Assembly (NCBI GenBank): GCA_028829895.1
Contig: JALGAQ010000009.1
Span: forward strand, 3,596,001-3,660,000
Length of the DNA stretch: 64,000 nucleotides
Source: Sinotaia quadrata
Lineage: Eukaryota > Mollusca > Gastropoda > Architaenioglossa > Viviparidae
Direction: 5' to 3'
Positions 34,646 through 44,631 of this stretch are shown here, piece after piece. The position numbers and the translations under genes are program-made. Under the pieces are notes generated by a model. That model saw nothing but the letters and a program-made list of their open reading frames with translations, was not told the origin of the DNA and made no database searches. Each line of letters begins with the position of its first letter. The first letter of the stretch is position 1.

Positions 34646-34913
34646 GTAAGTGACATTTTGTGTGTGTGTGTTAATAGTGGAGTTTGCTGAAATGAATAGG
34701 TTTTATGGAAACATCATTCACGACGATTCTATCGTTCATTACATTATCATATGCAAATTAATTTTGGACAGTTTATTTAAAATTTTGATAGTGTTTATCA
34801 AAAATTGGGTAGTGTCTTGTTTGGTTTAGCTCAGAATGTTAATGCCAACCTAGTTAAGGCAACCAAATGTCAACTTGAACCACCTGGTAGTAACATGTTT
34901 TTCTTGTATTTAG

Positions 34914-34925
34914 TCAGTGATTTAC
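34914..34925 (+). CDS. candidate 12-nt micro-exon, unit 1
   Basis: Twelve bases (TCAGTGATTTAC) lie between a strong acceptor (TTTTTCTTGTATTTAG) and a GTGAGG donor. Length is a multiple of three, and after the phase 1 end of exon 1 it would add Leu-Ser-Asp-Leu. The intron before it would be 268 bases. The unit 2 equivalent (44620-44631) keeps both splice signals and the length. No transcript evidence is available to me. Confidence 0.4.
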
Positions 34926-35274
34926 GTGAGGTTACTGACCGGACAATCTGAACCTGGGATGATCGAATGGGCAAAATCAACATCTCTTAAGAACGAATGG
35001 TTTTCGAACAGATTAAGATCATTTGATATCAGTGTTGTCGCATGATTTATGGAAACAATTATAGATTTAATCTTTCAGTTACTCGAAAGAATATGCTCCC
35101 ATTTTTCTGTCTTGAATTTGCTGAGTAGCTTTCACTTCTCTTATTCTCTTGTCAAAATAGACTAAGAGACTCAATCAAGAGCGGATATTGCGTAAGCCAA
35201 GCTGTTCTACAGCTGCTGCAGCTGCACCGATGTCAGAGCATATTAATCCCTAAATCTAAGTGTTTAAATTATTT
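34926..35274 (+). other. conserved intron-like region with further candidate micro-exons, unit 1
   Basis: Aligns with 44632-44975. A candidate 30-nt phase 1 exon at 35079-35108 has a good acceptor (TTTAATCTTTCAG) and stays open in both units, but its donor is weak (GTCTTG). A second AG...GTAAGC pair lies at about 35161-35199, enclosing 31 bases. Neither is certain. Confidence 0.3.
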
Positions 35275-36715
35275 TTGCTGAGCAATCAAATATTTAGGAT
35301 TTCATCTTCGCATTTAGAGTCAGCAGCGAGTTTCTACAGACACGTTTGTTGGGCTGCGACAATGGTGTTGCTGATTTGCCATTACACTTGCTTAGTTCCG
35401 AATCGAGGGAGACGTTGATAGAAATATTGGATCCCAGATAAGAGAACTCATATACAACAATGGGAATCAATCTAAATTTCTGGCACTTCGCTAACCCTTT
35501 GGCTCATGACCATAGTTTTGCTTAAAATAATTTTCAGGCCGAATTCCTCACAATCATGGTAATAAGAATTATTATTCGCTGCAGTTCTTCAGTCAAACAC
35601 TCATCGTCCACAAAGAGTGAATTGCTCAAAAATAATTTGGTGAATTAAATAACCCATCTTCACTCCTGGTGTGGAGGAAAGTCACATCGTGCAAATTTCT
35701 GTAGGCGTTACTGAGCACCAGAGATATGAAAATTCCAAACAGTGTTGCTGCAAGGAAACATCTTGGCTTCAGTCCGTTTTAGATGTGAAAGTTGCTAGAT
35801 GTTCAGCCATCGTAGCATACTGTAATTTGCATGTCTTCATGGAAGACAACAATCATTTCAAGTAATTTGAGAGCGCAGAAAATAATCTTCAGGAAACTGT
35901 GCAGTCCCGTTCGACTTACGAAGTCAAATGCCTTTGTAAGATAAACATGGCAATATAAAGCGGTCGACGTTGTTCACGGCATTTTACTTGTAATCGCCTC
36001 GGGGAAAATATCCTATCGATAGTTGTTCTTTCGGCACGGAATCCACGTTGAGTTCCCGGATATACGCGGTCCGCTAGAATCTGCAGTCTGCTGAATACGA
36101 GGTGAGTGAATACATTGCCTACTAAATTGAGGAGGACCTTTTCTATATCCATCCGCGTATTCGGATCGTCTAATACGGTTATTGAAGGCAGGTTCATGGC
36201 ATCATCTGTAGCAGCATCTGAAACTGTAGTTGTCTAGCAATATAGCTCTCGGTAGTACTCAGTTCACCTCTCCATTTTTTTCTGTCTGTATAGGTTAATG
36301 TTGCCGTTTGCTGCTATTGGTGGGTAGGGTTTTGAATAGTTGAGGGGCAAGGTCTTTAATAATGTGACCATACATACCAAGAATCTTTCCAAAATCAGCA
36401 GCAAACTGGCATATATTGAGCTAGCAGTAATTCCTGTATCGTCGTTAGGCACTTAGTGCATCCATCTTGACTTTCGAGGGTCCCATCTTTCGGCTTTTTT
36501 CTATTCGATTAGTGCAGCTATTTTTGCCGATTTCGCGACATCAGCTGCAAACCAGCGAGCGTGTTGTCGTTTCCTGTCGACGAAGACAGCAAGAGCAGCG
36601 CTTCATATCACATTGCTTATTTCCTCCCATTCCCTTTCGAGTTCATTTGAACAGGAGGTGCTGAGTTTACCTTCAATGTTTATTTCAAATCGTTCCCATA
36701 ATTCATTCGGCAAAA
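35275..36715 (-). pseudogene. RTE-like LINE copy G (unit 1), internally deleted
   Basis: Minus strand, from the linker (ELWERFEINIEGKL near 36710; RRKRQHARWFAADVA-like near 36560) through KKMER, MNLPSITVLDDPNT and, after an internal deletion, FSRLQILADRVYPGTQRGF and RRPLYIAM. Later RT pieces are badly frameshifted down to 35500, where a KTMVMSQRVSE-like segment is still legible. The 5' endonuclease and the C-terminal third are missing; the unit 2 counterpart (46120-48275) keeps more of the 3' part. Confidence 0.7.
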
Positions 36716-36939
36716 CAATGATCACGTGTTAAGGTTTATTAACACATCATTTAAACAGCATTTGTAAGATACTTTGATACAGCGAATTCGTTTCAAATCA
36801 AGCCTTGAAATACAAATGGAGTATATTAGATAAACACAGCAAGTGCATATGAAAAAATGCTATACTCATAACCTACGCAACAACTTAGAATGATGAAACA
36901 TGGCGCGCAGCGTAGTATAGATTCATAATGACGGAATCT

Positions 36940-38430
36940 AGGTAAGGTTAATCAATATTCGAAGATAAGTATATTCTAAAGTATTTACACAGAGAAATAT
37001 GACGATGGACGATTATTTAATTCGAAAACCCATTTCAAAACACTAATTCAACTTCAAGCTCAACCCTGATTTGTTGATGTGCTCACCAGAGCCGTCTACG
37101 AACTTGTTGAAACTAGCGAATCATGAGGCGGTAGAGTTTAAACGATTGATCGGCATGTCATCAGCAAACCTTGAAAGTGAGATGCTTGGAGTTTCATCGA
37201 GAACAGAAGCTTAGATAAAATAGAAGCTTAGATAAAATAGCTCTTTGAATCATACCTGGTTAGACCAAAATTAGTGGAGAGGATTTATCGCTAGAAAAAT
37301 GTGCAATGCTAACGATTTTATACATCATCGTGGATCGATGTATACACGACTGAGTCTCAGGCAAGGTTAGTATCCTCGGTAAGAATTATGCTTCTATTAA
37401 CTATATTGAACGCACTCCTGAGGAGAAAGTAACCAGCATGATCATGCTTCGATTTTGAGTCGTGAGAACATAAGGGTATTTGTTGAAGGCATCCACTGTT
37501 GAACGATCAGTCTTTTATGCGGACTGAGTGGCAGTTCCTACTTGTGTAGACAAAGGCTTGGTCCGTCGTAGTACATTCTTTCAAACACCTCCAGAATTAC
37601 GGTAGTGCATGCAATGGGGCGATAGCTGGAGTAATTTGATTTGGGCACCGGTGTAGAGCGAATGTTCCTCCAAGTATCTGCTAGCTTGCCCATTGATAAA
37701 TGCATGTTAGAGAGTGTCGTGGGGCGTATCGTCAACCAGAAAGCACGTTTCCTTACAACGAACAAGAACACGCCATCTGTGCTTTCCTACTTGCTAATCT
37801 GACAGCAAACTGTTGTTCATTAAACGGTTGAAAGCATCATGAAACCTTGGACTTGGGAATGGTTACCTCTGTGGATATCCCATGTTCACCAATGAATGAC
37901 CTATTCAGCATTTCAATGATCACCCCACCAAGGATAACATTCTTAGCGTCATACACAGTGAAGCATCTGCATAAATGTTTTTCAATCGTCTTAAATATTA
38001 GTCTGTGTTTAGACCTTAGTGTAAAAATTAAGAATGCGGTAATCGGAGTTTGATGAGTAGCAAATATATGGACGGCAAAATTTCAGGATTAGAAGTAAAA
38101 AAGATTAATCTCACAGTGAACCAGATCGTGTTGCTCATCTCACAAGATTATTTAGGTTAAAGGAAAATAGGAAAGTTAGGTTCAGGCAAATAACTTCCGT
38201 ATTGTAAGTTGATGACTTTTACGTTTCCTCTTAACCAACTGGCAATATGCACGGTGCTTGGTCTCCTATACCAAAGCGTTTTATTTGCTCGCTCGAGTAA
38301 AAGTTTGATTTTCTCTTCTGCATCATGAGATTAGGTGGAATGAAAAATCTTTGTTGCGAATTTTGTGCAAACTGTTTCCAGGGCGATTAAGTTTGCCACC
38401 TGGAATTCAGAAACTCTCAGGTGTAGAAAG
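36940..38430 (-). pseudogene. third LINE lineage, linker and RT (unit 1)
   Basis: Minus strand, from 38430: a linker read in shifting frames (KLLLERANKTLWYRRPSTVH-like), then KLADTWRNIRSTPVPK and YRPIACTTVILEVFERM (37690-37560), TDRSTVDAFNKYPYVL (37520-37460) and RFADDMPINRLNST (about 37180-37130). The RT order W...VPK, YRPIA.T.V..K.FERM, RST.DA, FADD is that of L2/jockey-type LINEs and differs from both the RTE-like and CR1-like copies here. It is heavily broken, and no endonuclease motif is legible. Confidence 0.6.
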
Positions 38431-38775
38431 GTGAAAATACAGACATAATGTTAGAACATACATCTTTTCGCTAGAATAGTCCAATATTGTTTAGCCGTAA
38501 GTAATCGAATAGGAACCATGCTGGTTCGACAGTTGCATTAATAATGCCAATATATTTGTACCTGTTCTATGGTTAATTCGCAATCTCCTCATAAGAACTG
38601 CTAGAAGCTGTGTTAGCACATCCTATATAATGAGTTGCATTTGAGTGTTGCGCGAACCATACAGGATTTCAAAGAATCTGCATGATAATGTTAATTATGT
38701 AACATCATTTGGTATGTCTTTCAGTATTTGCTATAAATTAGGGATGTCTGTCAAAAGTTTTTCTTATTTTGCTTA

Positions 38776-38988
38776 TAATAATAATATTATAATAATAGAG
38801 CTTTATTCATCAGATGACAAATTTTCAGCGGTACATACAATTTACTGGAGAAAAAAACGGAAAAATAAAAAAATAGTGGGTACAGTGTTTTTGTACACCT
38901 TATTAAAATTACTCATGAGTAGTTGAAAACAGATTTGTGCAAGCCTACATAAAGATAGTAGGCAGGGTCCCTTCACGCGAGTTTGTCT
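38776..38988 (-). mobile_element. unit 1-specific LINE/SINE 3' end with TAA tail
   Basis: This stretch is absent from the aligned position in unit 2 (about 50315-50395 is shorter and different). On the minus strand it ends GATGAATAAAGCTCTATTAT with a polyadenylation-like AATAAA and a TAA-rich tail. No family recognised. Confidence 0.35.
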
Positions 38989-39260
38989 TTTTTTCATTCT
39001 ATTATTTACACCACTGTAGACATTCAGGTCCATATGAGATGGACAATTTTCACCACAGGCACTACAAGCAATTGTAAATTATTTCTTGCATCCTGAATTT
39101 AGTCATTTTTTTCAAACGCCCTTATAGCGCAGCTTTTGATACGCGGATTACACAGTACGATATTTTTGCAGATCTAATCTCTTACTTATCATAAAGCGAC
39201 ACGATGAAACAATATAAAGATACTGCATTATTGTCACATTTTTGAGGTACTTCGAGATAT
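38989..39260 (-). pseudogene. LINE C-terminal zinc-finger fragment (unit 1)
   Basis: Minus strand: CAIRAFEKN, then CSACGENCPSHMDLNVYSG, corresponding to the C-x2-C-x3-C-x-S...L-x-S-H-x3-C finger that ends the RTE-like LINEs. The last histidine/cysteine positions are lost. Its counterpart in unit 2 is 50395-50640. Confidence 0.5.
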
Positions 39261-39394
39261 GATATGCCAACTTTTGATTTTGGCTCAGAAATGTCGTGAC
39301 TGACATAATCTAGACACATTAGAGACAAGAGTCCAGAATTCCTTGGTATCGGCTGTAAAGTTCGTGAACATATAACATGTGAAAAATTACATTC

Positions 39395-39830
39395 TTGTGT
39401 TTACCATACGCATCTGGTTATTCCAGTTATAATGGTTTTTTTGTCTATTCGAGAAGTGATTCTTACGGCTTTCTCCCATAGACAAAAATGTGACTCAATT
39501 GTTAAGGATCTCGACTTATTCTCCTTTCGACACACTAAGATACCAGATGAGTAAAGACATGAGGGACAAATCATAATGAAGTGGACCAGAAAAGGGCCGT
39601 GGATTCGACCTCCTGTCCAGCGCTGAAAGCGAAGAGGAATCCAGGAAGAAGGGGCTCTGTCTGCTGCCTTCATGGGTGCGCTTCTAAGAGTCTTAAGCAT
39701 GAGCTGATGGGCCGAAGGACCATTGGCTCGATTCTTTCCAATTATAACTGTGCTCGCAGACTGTGGGATCGTAACGCTTGACTCACTGGAATCTGCTTTG
39801 TACGGTCGCCACTTTACTTCCGCGCCAGAC
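39395..39830 (-). repeat. dispersed repeat, family X (unit 1)
   Basis: Minus strand. The frame 39700-39401 includes AADRAPSSWIPLRFQRWTGG, like the inverted-repeat arm copies. Function unknown. Confidence 0.6.
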
Positions 39831-41081
39831 TTTTTGTCAAAAATGTTGATTCCCAGAAGATCCTTTAGGGGTCATGGTCGTCGTTTTCCTGCAATTGTCC
39901 TTCATGGTTGCCACAGTCGTGAACGATCCACACGACGTTATTTATGTGTCCTATGTAATACATTTATCGACCGAGTGGGTACGTATAATGCTTGACATTA
40001 GTCGTATGTGGTTGAATGTATATTCGGATTCTAGTCAGCATCATTGTTCATAACATTGAGAAACCACTCACTGATGAATAGTTGACCACCTTCACATTTA
40101 GGTCTGCATACAAATGCCTCAAATGAAATAATGTTAATCCCAAACATAAATGTGTATGTGTACTTTGACTGTTATTCTACCATTGCCTTATAAAATATTG
40201 CGGATAAATAATAAAGCCATGCTTGCTGTGAAATTTCTGACGGAATTTTGACGAGTACTGATAGTTTGTTGTCAAACATTTTCCCTTGCACCCAGTTCCC
40301 GCCACAAAATACAAGTGAGCATTATTGCGTTTTGCCATTAAATGCTAAGATAAATTTGATGCACATCTACTATATACTACAATCAAATTATCAGAGCTAA
40401 ATTAAGAATCATAAATATTCGCTCGAAAAATCTAGAGCGAAAACCTAAACCTTAGATCAAAACACGCGTGACGTATCGTGCATTGAGCCATTCTTATTCT
40501 TCTCGTTCCTTGACGTGAACGACCAAGTTTCTCTGTTATCAGCAGTCCGCAGCAGCTCGAACGTACTCACATGTGCTCAGGTATTTATGATATCCTTCCG
40601 ACAATGCCTTTGCTTTCCTCATTTTCGTCTCCACTCTACACATCCGTGAAGAATATTTTAACAATGGCGAGTTGTATATGCAAAACATTATAGCATTCGC
40701 CTCCTTATGATAGCAACAAAAATTGTTTGAATATCTTGAAACTTGAAAGTTGTTGAGAGCAATTGAAAAGCTGCAATGGGATCGAAGCATTTCGTAATTC
40801 CAGCTGTCATAGATGACAATAATAGCTTCATTAAGTTTAAAAAGTTTTGGAACCGATTGGAACCTTATTGTAAAAAAACAATCGGCTTAATTTATTAATC
40901 TACCAACGTTTCGGTCTGCTAGTAAGAAACCTTTATCAACGTAAAAAGTGCACAGAACAATGTGACAGTCATTATTGAGGCTCGTACCTGGATTGGAGTG
41001 TCCATTGTTCGGTTGTTCAAGCGTCTGTCTTGATTTCCTTCCCCGTCTGTCCTATTGTTCGTTGTGCCCCGTCATGCGAAG
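39831..41081. other. unit 1 sequence shared with unit 2, no gene recognised
   Basis: Aligns with about 59591-60888. A degenerate hammerhead-like motif lies at 40904-40941 (see findings). Short frames only. Confidence 0.5.
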
Positions 41082-41521
41082 GTGTCACCGACCATGTCAA
41101 TGATGCTAATCGCGTCTCTCGGTAGTAAGATTATCCGCCAGTATTTTTCCGAAAACATGCACAGGAAGCACCTGGACGCATGCGTTTCACTCTAATAAAG
41201 AGATGCTGGGCATTGCTAATCACGATCTACCGTGAGTAAGATACTCCAATAGGAAAATTTCCGCAACGTTCAACGGGCCGCCATAGCTCAGTGGTTAGAG
41301 CGCCGGCTGGCACGAACGAAGTGCTGAGTTCGATCCCCAGGTCGAACCAGATACGCCCTGCTGATGATCTCCAATAAGAGTGAAACGCCTGCGTCCAGGT
41401 GCTTCCTGTGAATATTTTCGGAAAAATACTGGCGGATAATCTTACTACCGAGAGACGCGATTAGCATCATTGACATACGTATAAATCCTCACAACCCGCC
41501 AATCATATGTGTCCGCGACCA
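41082..41521 (+). mobile_element. Sm-alpha-like SINE insertion with an inverted second copy
   Basis: Present only in unit 1. It is bounded by an imperfect 13-base duplication (41082-41094 and 41509-41521, 11 of 13 identical); the empty site survives at 60889-60901. The plus-strand SINE (about 41275-41480) has a tRNA-like head with box A (TAGCTCAGTGGTTAGAGCG, 41284-41302) and box B (GAGTTCGATCC, 41326-41336), then a hammerhead ribozyme core, then a body. A partial body copy lies inverted at 41095-41205. Sm-alpha SINEs of schistosomes have exactly this tRNA-head plus hammerhead design. Confidence 0.72.
41355..41400 (+). ncRNA. hammerhead ribozyme core in the SINE
   Basis: CTGATGA (41361-41367), a stem II hairpin (TCTC-CAATAA-GAGT, one mismatched closing pair), GAAA (41382-41385), a short stem III (ACGC-CT-GCGT) and a GTC cleavage triplet at 41393-41395. 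CCTG (41357-41360) can pair with CAGG (41396-41399) as stem I. All conserved core bases are present. The U-U mismatch at the base of stem II may weaken activity. Confidence 0.7.
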
Positions 41522-41537
41522 CTTACATCTAAGAAAC

Positions 41538-41552
41538 ATTTGGTGACCCAGA
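41538..41552 (+). promoter_or_regulatory. possible LTR/primer-binding junction
   Basis: ACATTTGGTGACCCAG resembles an LTR end followed by a tRNA-Trp-type primer site; the same string is at 60919-60934. No adjacent LTR pair was identified, so this is weak. Confidence 0.2.
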
Positions 41553-41569
41553 TCCTATGTTGAGAGCTA

Positions 41570-41768
41570 GTCATGCCATATCAGTTTACTCGATTCAACA
41601 GCTGGTTCTGAGTGATACTCCCTGCCCCCGCTATCGTATTACGCTGATTTAGTTTTCCCTACGGAGACGTTGATGTAAACATAAATCCTTAATCATGCTG
41701 TGTCAGTGTATCTGATTCAACACCCGGTGTTGAGTGGTACTCCCAACTCCCCACCATCACATTACGCT
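41570..41768 (+). repeat. two imperfect tandem copies of about 80 bases
   Basis: 41570-41647 and 41690-41768 share TCATGC...GATTCAACA...GATACTCCC... and an ATTACGCT end. Unit 2 has the first copy and part of the second (60948-61080). Confidence 0.6.
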
Positions 41769-42111
41769 ATCTAGTGTTGAATCTTAGAGAATAGAAAAAA
41801 GATGAACTTCAGGGTTGAGATCACTTATTTTGTAAGTATATGGACTGAATCTTTTTGCGGATGAAACAGCACTGACTGCGAGGACAGGGAAAGAGTGCTT
41901 GGAAATCGTGCATTGTTTCTGAATAGTACATTTTGTTTTGTGAAAGTTTTGTACAATTTCTATACAGCATATATGATACTAAGGATGGATGTAAATTATA
42001 ATGATTTGATTTTAAGTTTCGGTATTCGAATTTGTATGTGTTATTTAACGATTATTCTCTTGGCGTGAAATAAACAAGTAAATTTCCTACGACTTTATTT
42101 AAATACCAATT

Positions 42112-42211
42112 NNNNNNNNNNNNNNNNNNNNNNNNNNNNNNNNNNNNNNNNNNNNNNNNNNNNNNNNNNNNNNNNNNNNNNNNNNNNNNNNNNNNNNNNN
42201 NNNNNNNNNNN
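42112..42211. other. assembly gap (100 N)
   Basis: Exactly 100 N, placed at the boundary between duplicated unit 1 and unit 2. Confidence 1.
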
Positions 42212-42329
42212 CACTTTCTAACGAAATACTTAACGATTGAAAGAACGTTGTTATTCTAAAACATCGTTTATCGTTCGCTATCAAAAGCTCGAACTCAGAC
42301 TCGCAACTTCGACGGAAATATAAATGCGT

Positions 42330-43618
42330 CACCAATTTTCTGGTAACGGAAGACGAATGAACCAAAACTTTGAACGATGGCAGTACAGTTCACGCCTGTT
42401 AACTGGATATGTCCAAAGCATTCATTCGTGTGAATCACAGACTTATAACTCATAAAATCAATGACATTCGTATTGGTGAAAGATTTCTTAACTGGAATGA
42501 CAGCTACCTACATGAACGGTCCACAAGAGTGTGAGTGCATGAGGCCCTCTCAACACAAATATCAGTTAAAAGTGGGGTACCAAAAGGATCAGAGTGGGAT
42601 CCAATATTATTCCTCGTTTATGTCAATGATTTACCGTTGGTACTTCGTAGTAAAATCAAATTTGACAGATGATATCAAAATATGGGCAAAGTCCGAATTA
42701 GCGATGATTGTTTGCTGCTTCAAAAAATGACCTATACCACCTAAAACAATGGTTGTTAGGAAACCCGTTACCCTTCAACTTCGAGAAGTGTAAGATGCTA
42801 TATATTGGCAAAACATTCAACTTCAACTACTTCCTTGGTGCGCACCAACTGCAATGAGTAACAGCGCAAAAGGAGCTTGGTGTATTGGTAAGCAGTGACA
42901 TGAAGTCATCTCGTCATTTTGAAGTAGTTTACAAACGTACATCGCAAGTGGTAGCAATGCTCACGCGTATTTTCTCGTAGTTTACAATTCATACAATCCC
43001 AAGTATAATGTATACATATGTGAAACCTTCGACGAATTTAGCCATCCAGCTGTGGTCTCCTTGGTTGTAGAAGGATTTCGAGCTTCTTTACAATATCAAT
43101 CATCGATCTCCCAAGAAGTACGAGAATTGAAGCATCTACATTATGCATCACTAATGAAGGCAACGGATACATTGGATTTCAACAATTATAGGATAATGGC
43201 AGACCTCGTTCTCACTTACCGTATCATAGCTGATCCTCAACATCCACTCGTGTCATTGATCTCATACAGAGGAGCAAAAATTCCAAGACGCCACTCCATA
43301 TCCCTCTTTGTACCTCATACAAGATTGAACTACCGGCGGCACTTTTTCTCTGTTCGTGTTAGTTTTGTGTGGAACAATCTACTGGAATATATTGCGTGTG
43401 CTCCAAATGAACGTGCATTCAAACCACACTTAAAGGCACACATAAAAAAACTACAACGAGCCTCGAACCCACCTATTGATGCATATTAGATAATATTGTG
43501 GATATCGCATGTCTGCTGCCACTTTATTACTCGAAACTGACTACATTGTATACGCGCACCGAATGCTTCTTGAAAATTTATTTGCTTTTTACACTATTAA
43601 ATTATGAATTATGAATTA
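42330..43618 (+). mobile_element. CR1-like LINE fragment, unit 2 copy
   Basis: Counterpart of 32620-33897. The best frame (43052-43489) holds SQEVRELKHLHYASLMKATD, HPLVSLISYRGAKIPRRHS and HFFSVRVSFVWNNLLEYIA, the CR1 C-terminus, more complete than in unit 1. The catalytic box is frameshifted and partly lost (TDDIKIWAKSELA, 42666-42704). It ends in the same ATTATGA repeats. The upstream edge is truncated by the gap. Confidence 0.72.
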
Positions 43619-43803
43619 TACACGTAGACAAGCTGTAGACGCTACCGCTAAACTATGCGGCCATGGCAGTAGCCCTACACAATTAGCTTGTCACACATAC
43701 TACAGGTTCGTCGTACAAACACGTGCACGTATCAAATACGATGCCAACTCGATAACCCATGATTCGACCCTCCTCCCTAAAACACAAAAAGAAACAAATC
43801 AAA
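43619..43803 (+). mobile_element. 3' end of CsRn1-like internal region, unit 2
   Basis: Counterpart of 33898-34085. Frame reads GRAKYDANSITHD-like text without a recognised domain; a purine-rich AAAAAGAAACAAATCAAA precedes the LTR. Confidence 0.5.
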
Positions 43804-44090
43804 TGTGTCACTTTTTATTTCGTTGTTCACTTTCGTTTGCATTAGTGTTCTACGTTTATATCGCGCGCGCTCTCTTACTTGCATTCAAATCTAGCGTTTG
43901 TGTTCCGACAATTAAACCCGGTGATTCGCTTCATAACGCCTATTCTCTAGACTGGGTAATTAGTATTGAGAAATGTTTATACCGTATCGCGTTAAAGCTT
44001 CTCGTTTATTGAATTAAGGCTACCGTTGCGTGATTCGTAGTACACGAACATTATGCTAGTAAAATAACAACACTCTATCTCACGAAAATC
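43804..44090 (+). repeat. 3' LTR of CsRn1-like element, unit 2
   Basis: Begins TGTGTCACTT and ends ACGAAAATC; collinear with 34086-34363. Confidence 0.7.
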
Positions 44091-44239
44091 ATTTTAGATG
44101 AACATTCTGGTTACAACAATTTACATAATTTTAACAATTAATGTTATTATTATTGTTCAAGTTGCAGTTTTTTTCTGTTATCTTTTCTGAATATCGCTGA
44201 TTCGATCAACGTGCATAGCCAATCCGTTTCGTGCACATA

Positions 44240-44319
44240 TCCAGCCAACTGTGTGCTTTCTACTCAAAAGTATTTAAGTGAATGGCATATATTCTTCCAA
44301 CATTTTTTTTCTATGCAAG
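44240..44319 (+). promoter_or_regulatory. putative core promoter of signal-peptide gene, unit 2
   Basis: TATTTAAG at 44271-44278, about 42 bases before the ATG; the upstream CCAAT box has changed to CCAAC. Confidence 0.45.
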
Positions 44320-44377
44320 ATGAAATCTCTGTCAATATTGATCACCCTGCTTCTTTCTACCGTGTGCACCATTGAAC
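44320..44377 (+). CDS. signal-peptide first exon of a micro-exon-gene-like secreted protein, unit 2
   Basis: Reads MKSLSILITLLLSTVCTIE and ends at a GTAAGT donor (44378) in phase 1, as in unit 1. Against unit 1, Ala3-Ser, Phe14-Thr, Thr18-Ile and Asp19-Glu differ, and at least two more codon changes are silent. There is no indel or stop, although the flanking DNA has many indels. It is therefore a paralogue under some coding constraint, or a recent pseudogene that has not yet broken. The downstream body was enlarged by about 1.9 kb at 44975-46850 relative to unit 1. Confidence 0.6.
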
Positions 44378-44619
44378 GTAAGTGACTTTTGTGTGTTTGT
44401 TAATAATGTAGTTTTCTGAAATGAAAGAGTTTTATGGACACATCATTCTCGACGATTCTATCATTCAATACATTCTCTTATGCAACTTAATTCTGGACCA
44501 TTTATTTAAAATTTTGATAGTGTTTTTCAAAAAAACTGTTTAGTGTAAATGGCAACCAATTAAGGTAACCAAATGTCAACTTGAACCACTTGGTAGTAAT
44601 ATTTTTCTCTTGTATTTAG

Positions 44620-44631
44620 TCAGTGATTTAG
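44620..44631 (+). CDS. candidate 12-nt micro-exon, unit 2
   Basis: TCAGTGATTTAG between acceptor TTCTCTTGTATTTAG and donor GTGAGG. It would add Leu-Ser-Asp-Leu in phase 1, as in unit 1; the intron before it would be 242 bases. The last base differs (G for C) without affecting those four codons. Confidence 0.4.
   Translation, partial: SVI

Noticed and set aside
41275..41350. Functional tRNA gene
   Set aside because: Box A and box B are present, but the acceptor stem does not close and a hammerhead and SINE body follow directly.
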